A stretch of DNA of 64,000 bases from Lewinellaceae bacterium (GCA_020636325.1 JACJYC010000014.1:123396-187395); one strand, 5' to 3'. Positions 16,286 to 25,812 are shown, counted from the stretch's first letter. Notes: generated by a model from the letters alone, not told the origin. Program-made: numbers and translations.

Positions 16286-17893
16286 TCAATTATTTAATTC
16301 AGCAAGGGTAACCATACGGTGTTCGGTCGTGTAATGGGCCGGCATAAAGCTCACCAGCTTGGCGTTTTCCGCCATGACATAATACTCAAGCGCATCGGTA
16401 CCGCCGCCCGGTTTGATGGTTATGCCGAACAAGCTGTCGCCGGCCTGATCGTCATTGCTTTTGCCGTCGTCCATCATCTGGGCTTCCATGAAGGGCTGGT
16501 CGGGTGAATACCGGTAATAGACCACCACTTTTTTGGTAAACCGGTCGACCCTGGCCCTGACCTTGAAATCGGTCACATTTTTGCTGGAGAAGCGCTCTCT
16601 TTTCTCAACGGACACATCCGAAATTTCGGGCGGAGCGATCCTGAAGATCTGCTGGGACTCCACCCAATTTACGCGGCGGCTGACAAAATCGGCAAGGCCC
16701 GGAATCCGGCTTTTCTCCCCGATGATGGCGGTCAGGCTCTTGGAGAATTCCTCCATGGTGTAATATTTGTTCTCATCCTTTTCAAGGGTTCCTTGGATGA
16801 GGGCCTGAAGGGCTTCGGCGCGTTTGGTAAAGGCGTCGTCCTTGAAATTATCCTCCAGCATCTGCCGCATGGCGGCGTAGTATTTTTTGCGCCACAGCTC
16901 GTTGCCGAGTATCCGGACGATCAGGGGTCTGGTGGGTTCGTTGTAATGCAGGTCCAGCGGCATGGTCATCATTTCCCGGATGCCGAGGTCGGAGCCGTTT
17001 CCGGTATTCTTGTAGCTGCCGAAGCCGAAATTCAGGTGGGTGACGATCGGCGCGAACCGGCCCTGGCTGTCTTTGTACAGGTAATAATTCGGGCTGAACT
17101 GGCCGGTATAGCTGCTCAGGTTGACGGTCAGGTTGTTGAATGCGAGCATCCAGATGGCCTTTTCGACGTCCAGCACCGAGTCCATTTTCTGGTATTCCCG
17201 GTTGAGGACGTGGATCATCTGCATCAGCCCGTCCCAGTCATTGCCCTGAACGGCTTTGAAGTAGTGTTGGTAGCAATAGAGGCTGATGTCCTTCTGCAGG
17301 GAACCGAAAACATTGCTCATGCACCCATCCGGTTCGTCATTCACCATGCTCGGATCACTGAGGAACAAGGCTCCGGAAGCCGATCCGAAATTCCGTTCCA
17401 GGAATGCGGGTCCGACGGGTTCGATATTGACGAACAAGCCGTAGAAGGCATCATTGATAAAAACCCTGGCAAAATTGGCTTTGGCCGCGGGCACGTATTT
17501 TCTGAGGATCTCCAGGCCGAGCACTTCGCGGACCATACTTGGGTCCCGGATGGCGGAGGACAGATCGACATTGAAATAGCCCTGGTAATGCTGATCCGGG
17601 TTGACCTTGTTCAATTGCAGGAACAGGCCGTTGCGTTTGGCGCCCGGGGTGTGGCCGCGGCCTTCCCGGTAGCGGACGCCGACATCTTCCAGTTTGGCGC
17701 CGTTGATATCGGCCGTACCGAGGAGCAGTTCCTCGCCGTTATAGCGAAGCGAGTCGAGGAGGTACCGCCAGTTGTCCTGGGTGAATACGATCCGGATCTC
17801 CTGGATGGTATCGGTCGCATAGAAATCTTTCTGGGCCTGGGAAGACAAGCTGAACAGGAATGCCGCAACAGCCCAAAGTAAAAATTTTTTCAT
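16286..17893 (-). CDS. CotH-kinase-family protein with lost catalytic residues
   Basis: A 535-residue exported paralogue of the downstream gene (signal MKKFLLWAVAAFLFSLSSQAQ), alignable over its whole length. At the key positions it differs: NLSSYTGQFSPNYYLY has Ser260 where the catalytic Asp is expected and Pro in place of His before Asn. PIVTHLNFGFGSY has His286 in place of the metal-binding Asp. I infer a pseudokinase, possibly a partner or regulator of the active neighbour. A C-terminal Ig-like part (PEISDVSVEKRE) is retained. A weak -7-like CAATATTA lies at 17939-17946. Confidence 0.83.
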   Translation of the reverse strand: MKKFLLWAVAAFLFSLSSQAQKDFYATDTIQEIRIVFTQDNWRYLLDSLRYNGEELLLGTADINGAKLEDVGVRYREGRGHTPGAKRNGLFLQLNKVNPDQHYQGYFNVDLSSAIRDPSMVREVLGLEILRKYVPAAKANFARVFINDAFYGLFVNIEPVGPAFLERNFGSASGALFLSDPSMVNDEPDGCMSNVFGSLQKDISLYCYQHYFKAVQGNDWDGLMQMIHVLNREYQKMDSVLDVEKAIWMLAFNNLTVNLSSYTGQFSPNYYLYKDSQGRFAPIVTHLNFGFGSYKNTGNGSDLGIREMMTMPLDLHYNEPTRPLIVRILGNELWRKKYYAAMRQMLEDNFKDDAFTKRAEALQALIQGTLEKDENKYYTMEEFSKSLTAIIGEKSRIPGLADFVSRRVNWVESQQIFRIAPPEISDVSVEKRERFSSKNVTDFKVRARVDRFTKKVVVYYRYSPDQPFMEAQMMDDGKSNDDQAGDSLFGITIKPGGGTDALEYYVMAENAKLVSFMPAHYTTEHRMVTLAELNN

Positions 17894-18045
17894 ATTTTAT
17901 CAGAGCGATTTTTTGATTCGAGGTTGAAAATTGCGTTGCAATATTAAGAAATAAAATTTAGACGGCTTTGACAAATGACCGCTAAAGACCACTTTTATGG
18001 AAATGGTCATTTCAATTTAGTTTCCGGTGTTTTCTGATGGGTTGA

Positions 18046-20049
18046 TCACGGCTTGACCACTTGCCTGAAGCGTCGTTTACCGCGTGCGTAGTACCGCCAG
18101 ACGATGCTTCCGGGCAGGATGCCGCAGCGGTTCATGGGCCTGCCGCCGGACAGGTTTGCAATCAATCCGGCGTTCTCCCTGCGTTTTCTCCAGGTTTTCG
18201 CCAGTTGGCGGTAGAAACTGCCGTGCGCCCGGAAGATGGAAATGATATGGGCGAATTTGCCCTGGCTCAGGAACAGGAGGCCGGCCACCCCGTCGAGCAA
18301 CAGCCTGACGGGCAACAGCCAAAGCAGTTTCGGCAGGGGTTCGTTCTTGAAGGAGGTGAAAAGGGTATTCCTGAAGTTGAGGTAGGCCTTGCGCGGCGTT
18401 TCGTAAGCGAGGGTCCCGCCGCCGACATGAAAGACAACGGACCGCGGCTCGGCCATTATCTTGAATCCGGCTCTTTTCAGCCGCCAGCAGAGGTCTATTT
18501 CCTCTGCGTGTGCAAAATAATTGGCGTCAAACCCGCCGATGCGGTGAAAGAGATCCGCCCGGATGAACAGGGCGGCCCCGCTGGCCCAGAAGATCTCCTC
18601 CGGCTCGTCGTACTGGCCGGCATCCGTTTCGGTTTCCGCGAAGATCCGGCCGCGGCAAAAAGGGTAGCCCAGGAAGTCGATCCAGCCGCCGGCCGCACCG
18701 GCGTATTCAAAGCGGTCGCGCCGGTTATAATCCAGGATCTTGGGTTGAACGGCTGCGATCAGGCGGTCATTTTCCATCATTTGCACCGCGGGATCCAGCC
18801 ACCCGGGCGTTGTTTCCACGTCTGAATTGAGCAGGACGTAATAATCCGCATCGATCCGGTCAAGGGCCCGGTTATAGCCTTCAGCGAAGCCGTAATTCTT
18901 TTTCAGCGGCACTTGCCTGATCGCCGGAAAATGGTCGGACAACCAGCTCAGGCTATCATCCGACGAAGCATTGTCGGCGACGTAGACCACCGCCTTTTCT
19001 CCGGAATCCCGGATAACGCCGGGCAGGAATTTTTCGAGCCAGGCCCGGCCGTTATAGTTGAGGATCACAACAGCCAGGTCAGACCGGCCGGCTTTTTTTT
19101 TTGACTCCTCCGATTCGACCCTGGCCAGGAGGGCCTGGACCTGCTCGCGGTCCCGGGTCAATTGCATTTTCAGCCGGTCCAGGTTCTCCATCCGGGCGTC
19201 ATGGCGGATGAAGCCGACGAATTCGATGCGGATATCCCAGCCGTAAATATCGCGGTTGAATTTGAAGATATTGACCTCGATGCGCTGTTCGCCTTTACCG
19301 GGTACGGAGGGGCGGTTGCCGATGTAGAGCATGCCGTCGAAGGATTCATCGCCCAGGTGGACCCGGACGGCGTAAATGCCGTCGGAGGGGATGAGCTTAT
19401 TCCCCGCGTCGGGTTCCACATTGGCGGTGGGGAACCCCAGGCGGGTGCCGATCTGTTCACCGTGAACGACCTTTCCGGTAAGGGCGTAGGGGCGGCCCAG
19501 GAGTTTGTTGGCCCCGGCCACATCGCCGCTTTTGATGCAGTTGCGGATCTTTGTGGAGCTGACCGTGATCTCATCGGCCTCTCTGGCCCCGATCTCCACC
19601 ACTTCGTATCCGGCGGCCTCTCCGTGCCACCGCAGGAAACTTACGTCGCCCTGGCGGTTGAGCCCAAAGCGGTGGTCATAACCGATAACGATGCACCTGG
19701 GATGGAATTTTTCCACGATGAAATTGTGGATGTATTCATCGGCGTTGAGCTGGGAAAACTCTATGGTGAACGGGACGATGACCAGGTTGTCGATGCCGCA
19801 GGAAGCGATCAGCCGGATTTTCTCCTCAGGGGTTGACAGCAGTTTTATCGGTTCGTCCTGCGGATAGATCACCTGACGAGGGTGCGGGTGAAACGTGATC
19901 ACCACGCTCTCACCGCCCGTATTAAGCGCCAGCCGCCTCAATTTTTCAAAAATAGCCTGATGCCCCAGGTGAACCCCATCGAAAGAACCGATCGTGATGA
20001 CGGCTTCCCGGAATGCGGGCAGGGACTGCAAATCGGTAAAGACTCTCAT
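18046..20049 (-). CDS. ribF: RibF riboflavin kinase/FAD synthetase fused to a family-2 glycosyltransferase
   Basis: One 667-codon frame joins two proteins. Residues 1-310 are a complete RibF: the FAD synthetase start ITIGSFDGVHLGHQAIFEKL, VVITFHPHPRQVI, and the riboflavin kinase block GEQIGTRLGFPTANVEPD with FDGMLYIGNRPSV. Residues from about 323 are a GT2 rhamnosyl-type glycosyltransferase: LAVVILNYNGRAWLEKFLP, ADNASSDDSL, the DxD-like LLNSDVETTPGWL and FDANYFAHAEEIDLCWR. The junction is SEESKKKAGRSD, encoded by ten consecutive A (plus-strand T run 19093-19102). The GT part has no Met or obvious start of its own before LAVVILNYNG. This is either a real fusion, a site of transcriptional slippage, or a one-base sequence error. 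Confidence 0.85.
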   Translation of the reverse strand: MRVFTDLQSLPAFREAVITIGSFDGVHLGHQAIFEKLRRLALNTGGESVVITFHPHPRQVIYPQDEPIKLLSTPEEKIRLIASCGIDNLVIVPFTIEFSQLNADEYIHNFIVEKFHPRCIVIGYDHRFGLNRQGDVSFLRWHGEAAGYEVVEIGAREADEITVSSTKIRNCIKSGDVAGANKLLGRPYALTGKVVHGEQIGTRLGFPTANVEPDAGNKLIPSDGIYAVRVHLGDESFDGMLYIGNRPSVPGKGEQRIEVNIFKFNRDIYGWDIRIEFVGFIRHDARMENLDRLKMQLTRDREQVQALLARVESEESKKKAGRSDLAVVILNYNGRAWLEKFLPGVIRDSGEKAVVYVADNASSDDSLSWLSDHFPAIRQVPLKKNYGFAEGYNRALDRIDADYYVLLNSDVETTPGWLDPAVQMMENDRLIAAVQPKILDYNRRDRFEYAGAAGGWIDFLGYPFCRGRIFAETETDAGQYDEPEEIFWASGAALFIRADLFHRIGGFDANYFAHAEEIDLCWRLKRAGFKIMAEPRSVVFHVGGGTLAYETPRKAYLNFRNTLFTSFKNEPLPKLLWLLPVRLLLDGVAGLLFLSQGKFAHIISIFRAHGSFYRQLAKTWRKRRENAGLIANLSGGRPMNRCGILPGSIVWRYYARGKRRFRQVVKP

Positions 20050-20056
20050 GACGCTG

Positions 20057-20064
20057 CAAAAGTA
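20057..20064 (-). promoter_or_regulatory. -7 promoter element for ribF
   Basis: Minus-strand TACTTTTG fits TAnnTTTG and ends only eight bases from the ribF ATG, so the transcript would be almost leaderless. Confidence 0.5.
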
Positions 20065-20077
20065 GTTTTTTTGGTTG

Positions 20078-20085
20078 TAACTTTG
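20078..20085 (+). promoter_or_regulatory. -7 promoter element for mrp
   Basis: TAACTTTG fits TAnnTTTG and lies 23 bases before the start at 20109. Together with 20057-20064 it makes a compact divergent promoter region for ribF and mrp. Confidence 0.55.
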
Positions 20086-20108
20086 CCGGCTAACAGAAAA
20101 ACTAGCTC

Positions 20109-21206
20109 ATGATCGATAAATCGGAAATTGCAAAAGCCCTCAGCAAGGTCACGGACCCCGGCAGCGGCAAGGATCTTGTCACGGCGATGCTGGTCAGCGA
20201 CCTCTCTGTTGACGGAAATAACGTGAATATCACCCTGGAATTGCCCGATGCCTCCGGCAATTACAAGAGCGACCTTTCCTTTGCCGTCATGCAGACCATC
20301 CAGGAAGTCTACCCCTCCGCCGAGGTCAACGTCCATACCATTTCCAGGACGCCCCAGGCCACGCAGGAAACGCCGGAGGTGCTGCCTCAGGTCCGGAATA
20401 TCATTGCTGTGGCCTCCGGCAAAGGCGGGGTCGGAAAATCTACGGTTTCGGTCAATCTGGCCCTGGCCCTGAAGCGGACCGGCGCCAGGGTGGGCATTAT
20501 GGATGCGGACCTTTACGGGCCCTCGATGCCTACCATGCTCGGCCTGCAGGGCCAGCGGCCGAAGGTAGAACAAGTAGGCGGTCAGCCGAAAATAATCCCG
20601 CTGCAGGCCTACGGCATGCCGGTCATTTCCATCGGCTTCATCATTGAGCCGGAGCAGGCGGTAGTCCTTCGCGGCCCCCGGTTGTCGAGCATCATCAAAC
20701 AATTCGTCAACGATTGCGTCTGGCCTGAACTGGATTACCTGGTCGTCGACCTTCCGCCGGGCACGGGCGACATTCAGCTCACGCTGGTGCAGACGGTTCC
20801 GCTCACGGGCGTCGTCATGGTGACCACCCCGCAGGAAGTAGCCGTAGTGGATGCGGTAAAGGCGATGAATATGTTCTTCCTGCCGCAGGTCAACGTTCCG
20901 ATCCTGGGTGTGGTGGAAAACATGTCGTGGTTCACCCCGGCCGAACTGCCGGAGAACAAATACTACCTGTTCGGGCAGGGCGGCGGTCAAAAACTGGCCC
21001 GGATGGCCAATTCAGTCCTGCTGGGGCAGATCCCGCTGGTACAGGGTGTCCGGGAAGGCGGCGATACCGGAAAACCGATCATACTTGACGAATCCGGGAA
21101 CCCGGCAGCGGAAGCGCTGACGGCAGCCGCCAAAGCATTGACGCACCAGGTATCGCTGCGGCATCAAACGATGGGACCTACGGTTCGGACGCGGTTGGAA
21201 TCCTGA
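20109..21206 (+). CDS. mrp: Mrp/NBP35-family iron-sulfur cluster carrier ATPase
   Basis: P-loop ATPase (365 aa) of the Mrp/ApbC family that carries Fe-S clusters to apoproteins. An N-terminal DUF59/MIP18-like domain (residues 1-90, SKVTDPGSGKDLV) precedes the ATPase core. The deviant Walker A is SGKGGVGKSTVSVNLALAL (about 100-118). MDADLYGPSMPTMLG and DYLVVDLPPGTGDIQLTL follow. The C-terminal CxxC common in the family is not seen; the corresponding stretch VVENMSWFTPAELPENKY has no cysteines, as in other Bacteroidota members. It is divergent from ribF. Confidence 0.92.
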   Translation: MIDKSEIAKALSKVTDPGSGKDLVTAMLVSDLSVDGNNVNITLELPDASGNYKSDLSFAVMQTIQEVYPSAEVNVHTISRTPQATQETPEVLPQVRNIIAVASGKGGVGKSTVSVNLALALKRTGARVGIMDADLYGPSMPTMLGLQGQRPKVEQVGGQPKIIPLQAYGMPVISIGFIIEPEQAVVLRGPRLSSIIKQFVNDCVWPELDYLVVDLPPGTGDIQLTLVQTVPLTGVVMVTTPQEVAVVDAVKAMNMFFLPQVNVPILGVVENMSWFTPAELPENKYYLFGQGGGQKLARMANSVLLGQIPLVQGVREGGDTGKPIILDESGNPAAEALTAAAKALTHQVSLRHQTMGPTVRTRLES

Positions 21207-21256
21207 TGCTTGCCGGAGGCAGCTTACCAAGCCCGGAGTGTAACGCTACTGCGGTC

Positions 21257-22696
21257 TCAGTTCCCCGATTCCTTTTCCCGTTGTTTCATCTCGATGATCT
21301 TGTCCATGACCTCTTCGATTTGTTCGGCGGCGATGCGCTTGGTTAGGATCTCCTTGTTGCGGTCGAGGATATAAATCTGCGGTGTGGACTGGATGTCGTA
21401 GATCTGGGCGTAGCGGGAGCGGCCGGTCGGGTCGACCGTATGGAGCCAATCCTGGATTCCGTTTTCATCAATATATTCCCAGCACCCGGGGATCTCATCC
21501 TGGTATTTGGTGCATACGGCGATGATCTTGACGCCCTTATCCTTGTATTTCTCGTAGAAATCCTTCATGAACGGCGTGGATTTCTTGCAGTGGCCGCAAT
21601 CGTACCGCCAGAAGTAGAGCACGGTATATTCCGAGTCCACTTCGTGCAGGGAGATGGGTGTGCCGTCTCTTTTCTGCAACCTGATGTCCGGAGCGATCTT
21701 GCCGATCAGGAGCGGCCTCAGGGTATTGGCGTTGTCAATGATTTTCTTGAGTTGATCCGGATCGGTCCAGGAAGCCAGTCCTTTGGCGTAGTATTGGTCG
21801 ACGAGGTGAACATATACCGCATCCATACCCACCAATTTGGAGCGGGCAAACGAATTCAGGTAATGAATGAGGTAGTAGCGGAACATTTCCTCTGATTTCT
21901 GCATGGGTTTGAGCACGTCATCAATGGCCAGTGCAATGGTATCGGGGTGCTGCACGACCATTTTATTGACGTAGTGCTCCAGGCGCTGAAAGAGGAACGG
22001 CGTGCGCAGCATCCGGGGGTCGCCAAGGTCGAGGTTGTCAAAATAGTGGTGTTGGGTATAACGCCATTGCTGGACTTTCAGGTCATCGCCCTCGCCTTTG
22101 AACTCCGGCATATCGATCGGCAGGTTTGCGCGAATGATGGCCGCGGTCATGGTGCCCTGATTGTCGGCGACGACTTGTTTCTGGTAATCGCTGACTTCTT
22201 TATTGAGGCTATCCAGCTGCTGCTGGAGTTTGGCGGTTTTCTTCTGGTCGTCCTTTGCGGCTTCGAGCTGGGTTTTCAGGTTCTCGGCAACCGGGCGTTT
22301 TTTTTCGAGGTACTGGAGGTACTGAAAAAAGAGGGCGTTGTCTTTTGAACCGGTGACCTTCATATGGTCATTCGGATTGTCCTTGGCGGTTTTGAGTTCA
22401 AAGTGCTGGTCGTTTTCATCAACGACAAATTGAATAAAGTCGTTATTCGGCTTCATGACCGCCAGGTAAACGCCGCCCGCCAGGGGCTCGTCGCCGGCAA
22501 AAACAAAATGACCTTTTTCGCCTTCAGCGGCGATGGTAACGGTATCCTTGATGTATTGCTTGTCGCCGTAATAGTAAGCGAGGTAGAGCTCATCCTCTTC
22601 ATACCCTGAAATCTGGATCTTGATTTCGTAACCCTGCGACCAGGAAAGATGGGCGAAAAAGAGCAGTCCGATAACGGAGAAAAAAAATCTAGTCAT
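21257..22696 (-). CDS. Exported TlpA-like thioredoxin with DUF4369-type N-terminus
   Basis: A 479-residue exported protein (signal MTRFFFSVIGLLFFAHLSWSQG). Residues 25-120 look like the beta-rich DUF4369 domain, followed by a coiled region (KTQLEAAKDDQKKTAKLQQQ) and a DUF5106-like helical part. The C-terminus is a thioredoxin fold with YFWRYDCGHCKKSTPFM (CxxC) and cis-proline STPQIYILD. Such Bacteroidota proteins are periplasmic thiol:disulfide oxidoreductases; the client is unknown. A -7 box lies 25 bases upstream. Confidence 0.87.
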   Translation of the reverse strand: MTRFFFSVIGLLFFAHLSWSQGYEIKIQISGYEEDELYLAYYYGDKQYIKDTVTIAAEGEKGHFVFAGDEPLAGGVYLAVMKPNNDFIQFVVDENDQHFELKTAKDNPNDHMKVTGSKDNALFFQYLQYLEKKRPVAENLKTQLEAAKDDQKKTAKLQQQLDSLNKEVSDYQKQVVADNQGTMTAAIIRANLPIDMPEFKGEGDDLKVQQWRYTQHHYFDNLDLGDPRMLRTPFLFQRLEHYVNKMVVQHPDTIALAIDDVLKPMQKSEEMFRYYLIHYLNSFARSKLVGMDAVYVHLVDQYYAKGLASWTDPDQLKKIIDNANTLRPLLIGKIAPDIRLQKRDGTPISLHEVDSEYTVLYFWRYDCGHCKKSTPFMKDFYEKYKDKGVKIIAVCTKYQDEIPGCWEYIDENGIQDWLHTVDPTGRSRYAQIYDIQSTPQIYILDRNKEILTKRIAAEQIEEVMDKIIEMKQREKESGN

Positions 22697-22721
22697 GCCG
22701 AAAAAATTTTGTCAGGAGGCA

Positions 22722-22729
22722 CAAAAATA
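22722..22729 (-). promoter_or_regulatory. -7 promoter element for the TlpA-like gene
   Basis: Minus-strand TATTTTTG is an exact consensus match, 25 bases from the start at 22696. Confidence 0.55.
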
Positions 22730-22812
22730 AGGCCTTCGTTCCATTTCTGACGGTGAAAAGCCAAAAAGGAAACGGTATTAACAAAATTTTATTATGCTGG
22801 GCTTACCACCGG

Positions 22813-25812
22813 TCAATCATTTCCGCCGCCGTTCTTCTTTTTATCCAGTTCTGCCTGAAGGCGTTGAAGCTCTGCTTCGGCAGCTTTGATTTTGGCCTGG
22901 AGGTCGGCAAGATTTTTAGCGCCCTGGTTATTGGACTGTTCGATTTCCTTCCGCCTGGCGTCCGCTTTGGCCTGTTCGGCGGCAATTTGTTCGGCGGTTT
23001 CGGATTTGATCCTGGTGATCTGCTCGTTGGCGGCCTGGCGCGCCTTATAGATTTCGTCGGCCAGTTCTTTTTTGGTATTGTTCAATTCATCCAGGAGGGT
23101 TTGGCGTTCCTGTTCTGCCTGGCTGAGGATCTCCTTGCGTTTGGTTTCGGCTTCTTCGCGGGTTTGCTGGATGGTGACCTGGGCCTGGTCGCGGGCTGCC
23201 GTCACGTCGGTTTTAGCCTGATCTTCCGCCTGGCGAACTTCCTGGGCCAGGGCCTGCTTGCGGCTGTCGGCTTCCTGGCGGGCCTGGGCGATCTCCTCGG
23301 TAGCTTTTCTGCGAATGGCGCCTACTTCAAGGGCGGCGCGTTCCTGGTGTTCGGCGATGGCCTTGGCGGCCTCTTCGCGGGCTTTGACCACTTCGAGGGC
23401 CTGGGTTTCTTTTTCTTTTGCGGTTGTTTCCCGGGCTTCCTTGATGGCGTTGGCGGCATCCTGTTTGGCGGCGGCGACTTCAGTGGCGGCGCGTTCTCTG
23501 GCGGCGGCGACCTCATTGGCCAGTTTTTCCCTTTCTGCGCTGCCGCTTTCGCGGGCTTTCTGCACGAGGTCGGCTTCTTCCTGGCGGGCCTTGGCAACGG
23601 CTTCGGCGGCCGACCGTTTGGCTTCAGAGACCTGGTTGGCGGATTCCTCCTTGGCCCTGACCTCCTGCTCGCGCGCTTCCGCGATGGATTTGGCCACCGC
23701 TTCCCGGGTCGAGGTGATTTCCTGAGCCCCTTTCTCCCTGGCGGCTTTCACTTCCTCGGCCGTTATGTTCTTGAGTTCGCTTTCCTTGGCCTTGGCGTCG
23801 GCGATGGATTTGGCGGCCTCTTCCTGGATCTCCTTGATCTTATCCTCTGCGGTCTGGCGGGAGGTAGCGACTTCCTTGGCGTAATCGTCCTTGGCTTTGC
23901 CGGCCTGCTGATTGGCTTCCTGTACCTGGGCGGCGGCCGTTTCGCGGGCTTTGCGCACTTCCTCTTCCGCTTTTTGGCGGGCTGCCTGCACTTCCCTGGC
24001 GGAGTTCTGCTGGATCTCTTCCTTCTGTGCCTGAACCTGCGCCATGCTTTGCTGCAATTCGGTCTGGATCCGGGTCAATTCCTCTTCGGCCCTTTTGCGG
24101 GCATCGAGCACCTGTTGCGCGATGGCGTCCTGTTCGGTTTTGGCCCGGTCGCGCGCTTCTTTCACCTTGGCCGCTTCTTCCGCATTGATCTGGGTGATGG
24201 TCGTACCGGCCTTTTCGCGGGCGGCGGCGACATCAGCGGCGGCGGCGGCCTTTTCCTCGTCGGATTTTGTCTTGATCTCTGCAGACATTTGTCCGGCTTT
24301 TTCCTTTTCCGCCACGACCTGATCGCGGATCAGCTTGATCTCTTCGGCGGCCTTCTGGCGGGCCTGGGCCACTTCTATGGCGGATGCTTCCTTTTCCTTG
24401 GCTACATTCTCCTTGGTTTCCGCTATTTCGGAGGCCGCACGTTCCTTGGTCAGGGCAACCTCCTCAGCGGCCTTCCTTCTGGATTCGGCAACTTCCTGCG
24501 CTGATTTTTCCTTTTCCAGGACGGTATTTTCCCGGATCCGGCCGATCTCGGTGGCTGTTTCCTCCTGGATCTTGAGGATCTGTTCGGCGGCGGTCTGTTT
24601 GGTGGTCACCACCTCGCCGACGGTCTTTTCCTTTTCTTCCGAGGCTTTGGAGCGGGCCTGCTGGATCAGGTCGGCGGTTTCCTGCCGGATGCTCGTGATC
24701 TCGGTGTTGGCCGTTTCCCTGGCGGAAGCGACCTCGTCCGCGTATTCCAGTTTGGCCTGATCGAGTTTTTCCTTGGTTGCTTTCAATTCCTGGGCTGCAC
24801 GTTCTCTGGCGGACTGGACCTCCTGGGCCGACTCCAGCTGTGCGTTCTTTATGGCGTCATTGGCGCGTTGGCGGGCGTCGGCCACGTCCAGGCTGATGCG
24901 TTCTTTTTCCGATTCGGCTTTCTGTCTGGCTTCCAGGACTTCCGTTGCGGAGGCCTGTTGGGATTTTTCGATCTCTTCCTGCGCTTTTTTCCGGGCTTCC
25001 AGCACTTCATCGGCGTACACTTTTTTCTGGTTGGCCGCCTGTTCCCTGGCGGAAGCTACTTCTTCCTGGATCGATTGTTTGATCTGGTTGGCCCGTTCCC
25101 GTTCGGCGGCGATCTCTTCTTTGAGCTTATCCTTGACATCGTGCAGTTCGCGCCGGAGGTCAGCCAGTTCCTCGTCCGTCATCTGGCTGGGGTCGACGTT
25201 CCTTTTGGCGGCGGTGGGCGTAGAGGAAGTGGTGGCGCTGACGGGCTTGGAAGGGTCCGATTTGGGCGCCGGGTTTTCCGGCAGTTCCACATCCACCACT
25301 TTGGATTTATCCAGTTTTTCGTTGAAGCAAACGGCCAGTTGCCTGAATTCCTGCTGACGGCTGGTATTGACCGTAAATTTCCGCATTTCCTTGTTGATGT
25401 TGTTCTTTATGTACAGCACCAGCAGGTCGGAGGTAGCGAACCATTGGACGGCTTTGAGGTCGAGCTGGACCACGTTCATGTGGATGGGCGTACCCCGGTC
25501 CATGTTCATTTCCCCCATTTCCACAAACCGGAAGCTGCGCCGGTTCTGGTTGATATCCATAAAGATGAGCTCGTCATCCTGGTTGAATTCCACGCCGCCT
25601 TTGGAATAGATCTTGGCGGTGATCCCCTTGTCGCTGCTCATCAGTTCGAGGGAATAGGTATAGCTGCCTCGGACGACCAGGGTAGCCGGATGCGATCTGA
25701 GCAGGTGAGCTCCGCCGATGATCTTGTCCTCCGCAATCAATGCGTCGCAGGATTGACTGAAACCGGTGTAGAAAGCTCCGAAAAGCAAGAACAGGGAAAG
25801 TCTCAATCGCAT
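22813..25812 (-). CDS. Exported giant coiled-coil protein (999 aa)
   Basis: Signal peptide MRLRLSLFLLFGAFYTGFSQ, then a globular domain (about 20-175) of unknown type, a Pro/Ser/Thr-rich linker (about 176-205), and an uninterrupted Ala/Glu/Lys/Arg coiled coil of about 780 residues to the C-terminal KKKNGGGND. The coil is made of variants of EVxxARxxAxEEI. Successive EV-motifs are spaced 18, 22, 18, 22 and 29 residues in the first stretch, that is, sums of 11 and 7, so hendecads mix with heptads. A structural role such as a periplasmic rod is inferred; no enzyme motif is seen. The repeat also produces long meaningless frames on the opposite strand. Confidence 0.8.
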   Translation of the reverse strand: MRLRLSLFLLFGAFYTGFSQSCDALIAEDKIIGGAHLLRSHPATLVVRGSYTYSLELMSSDKGITAKIYSKGGVEFNQDDELIFMDINQNRRSFRFVEMGEMNMDRGTPIHMNVVQLDLKAVQWFATSDLLVLYIKNNINKEMRKFTVNTSRQQEFRQLAVCFNEKLDKSKVVDVELPENPAPKSDPSKPVSATTSSTPTAAKRNVDPSQMTDEELADLRRELHDVKDKLKEEIAAERERANQIKQSIQEEVASAREQAANQKKVYADEVLEARKKAQEEIEKSQQASATEVLEARQKAESEKERISLDVADARQRANDAIKNAQLESAQEVQSARERAAQELKATKEKLDQAKLEYADEVASARETANTEITSIRQETADLIQQARSKASEEKEKTVGEVVTTKQTAAEQILKIQEETATEIGRIRENTVLEKEKSAQEVAESRRKAAEEVALTKERAASEIAETKENVAKEKEASAIEVAQARQKAAEEIKLIRDQVVAEKEKAGQMSAEIKTKSDEEKAAAAADVAAAREKAGTTITQINAEEAAKVKEARDRAKTEQDAIAQQVLDARKRAEEELTRIQTELQQSMAQVQAQKEEIQQNSAREVQAARQKAEEEVRKARETAAAQVQEANQQAGKAKDDYAKEVATSRQTAEDKIKEIQEEAAKSIADAKAKESELKNITAEEVKAAREKGAQEITSTREAVAKSIAEAREQEVRAKEESANQVSEAKRSAAEAVAKARQEEADLVQKARESGSAEREKLANEVAAARERAATEVAAAKQDAANAIKEARETTAKEKETQALEVVKAREEAAKAIAEHQERAALEVGAIRRKATEEIAQARQEADSRKQALAQEVRQAEDQAKTDVTAARDQAQVTIQQTREEAETKRKEILSQAEQERQTLLDELNNTKKELADEIYKARQAANEQITRIKSETAEQIAAEQAKADARRKEIEQSNNQGAKNLADLQAKIKAAEAELQRLQAELDKKKNGGGND

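Noticed and set aside
22753..24504. 583-codon open frame on the plus strand rich in Phe, Gly and Leu
   Set aside because: It is the reverse complement of the Ala/Glu/Arg-rich coiled-coil gene. The biased codons of the coil remove stops in the antisense frame.
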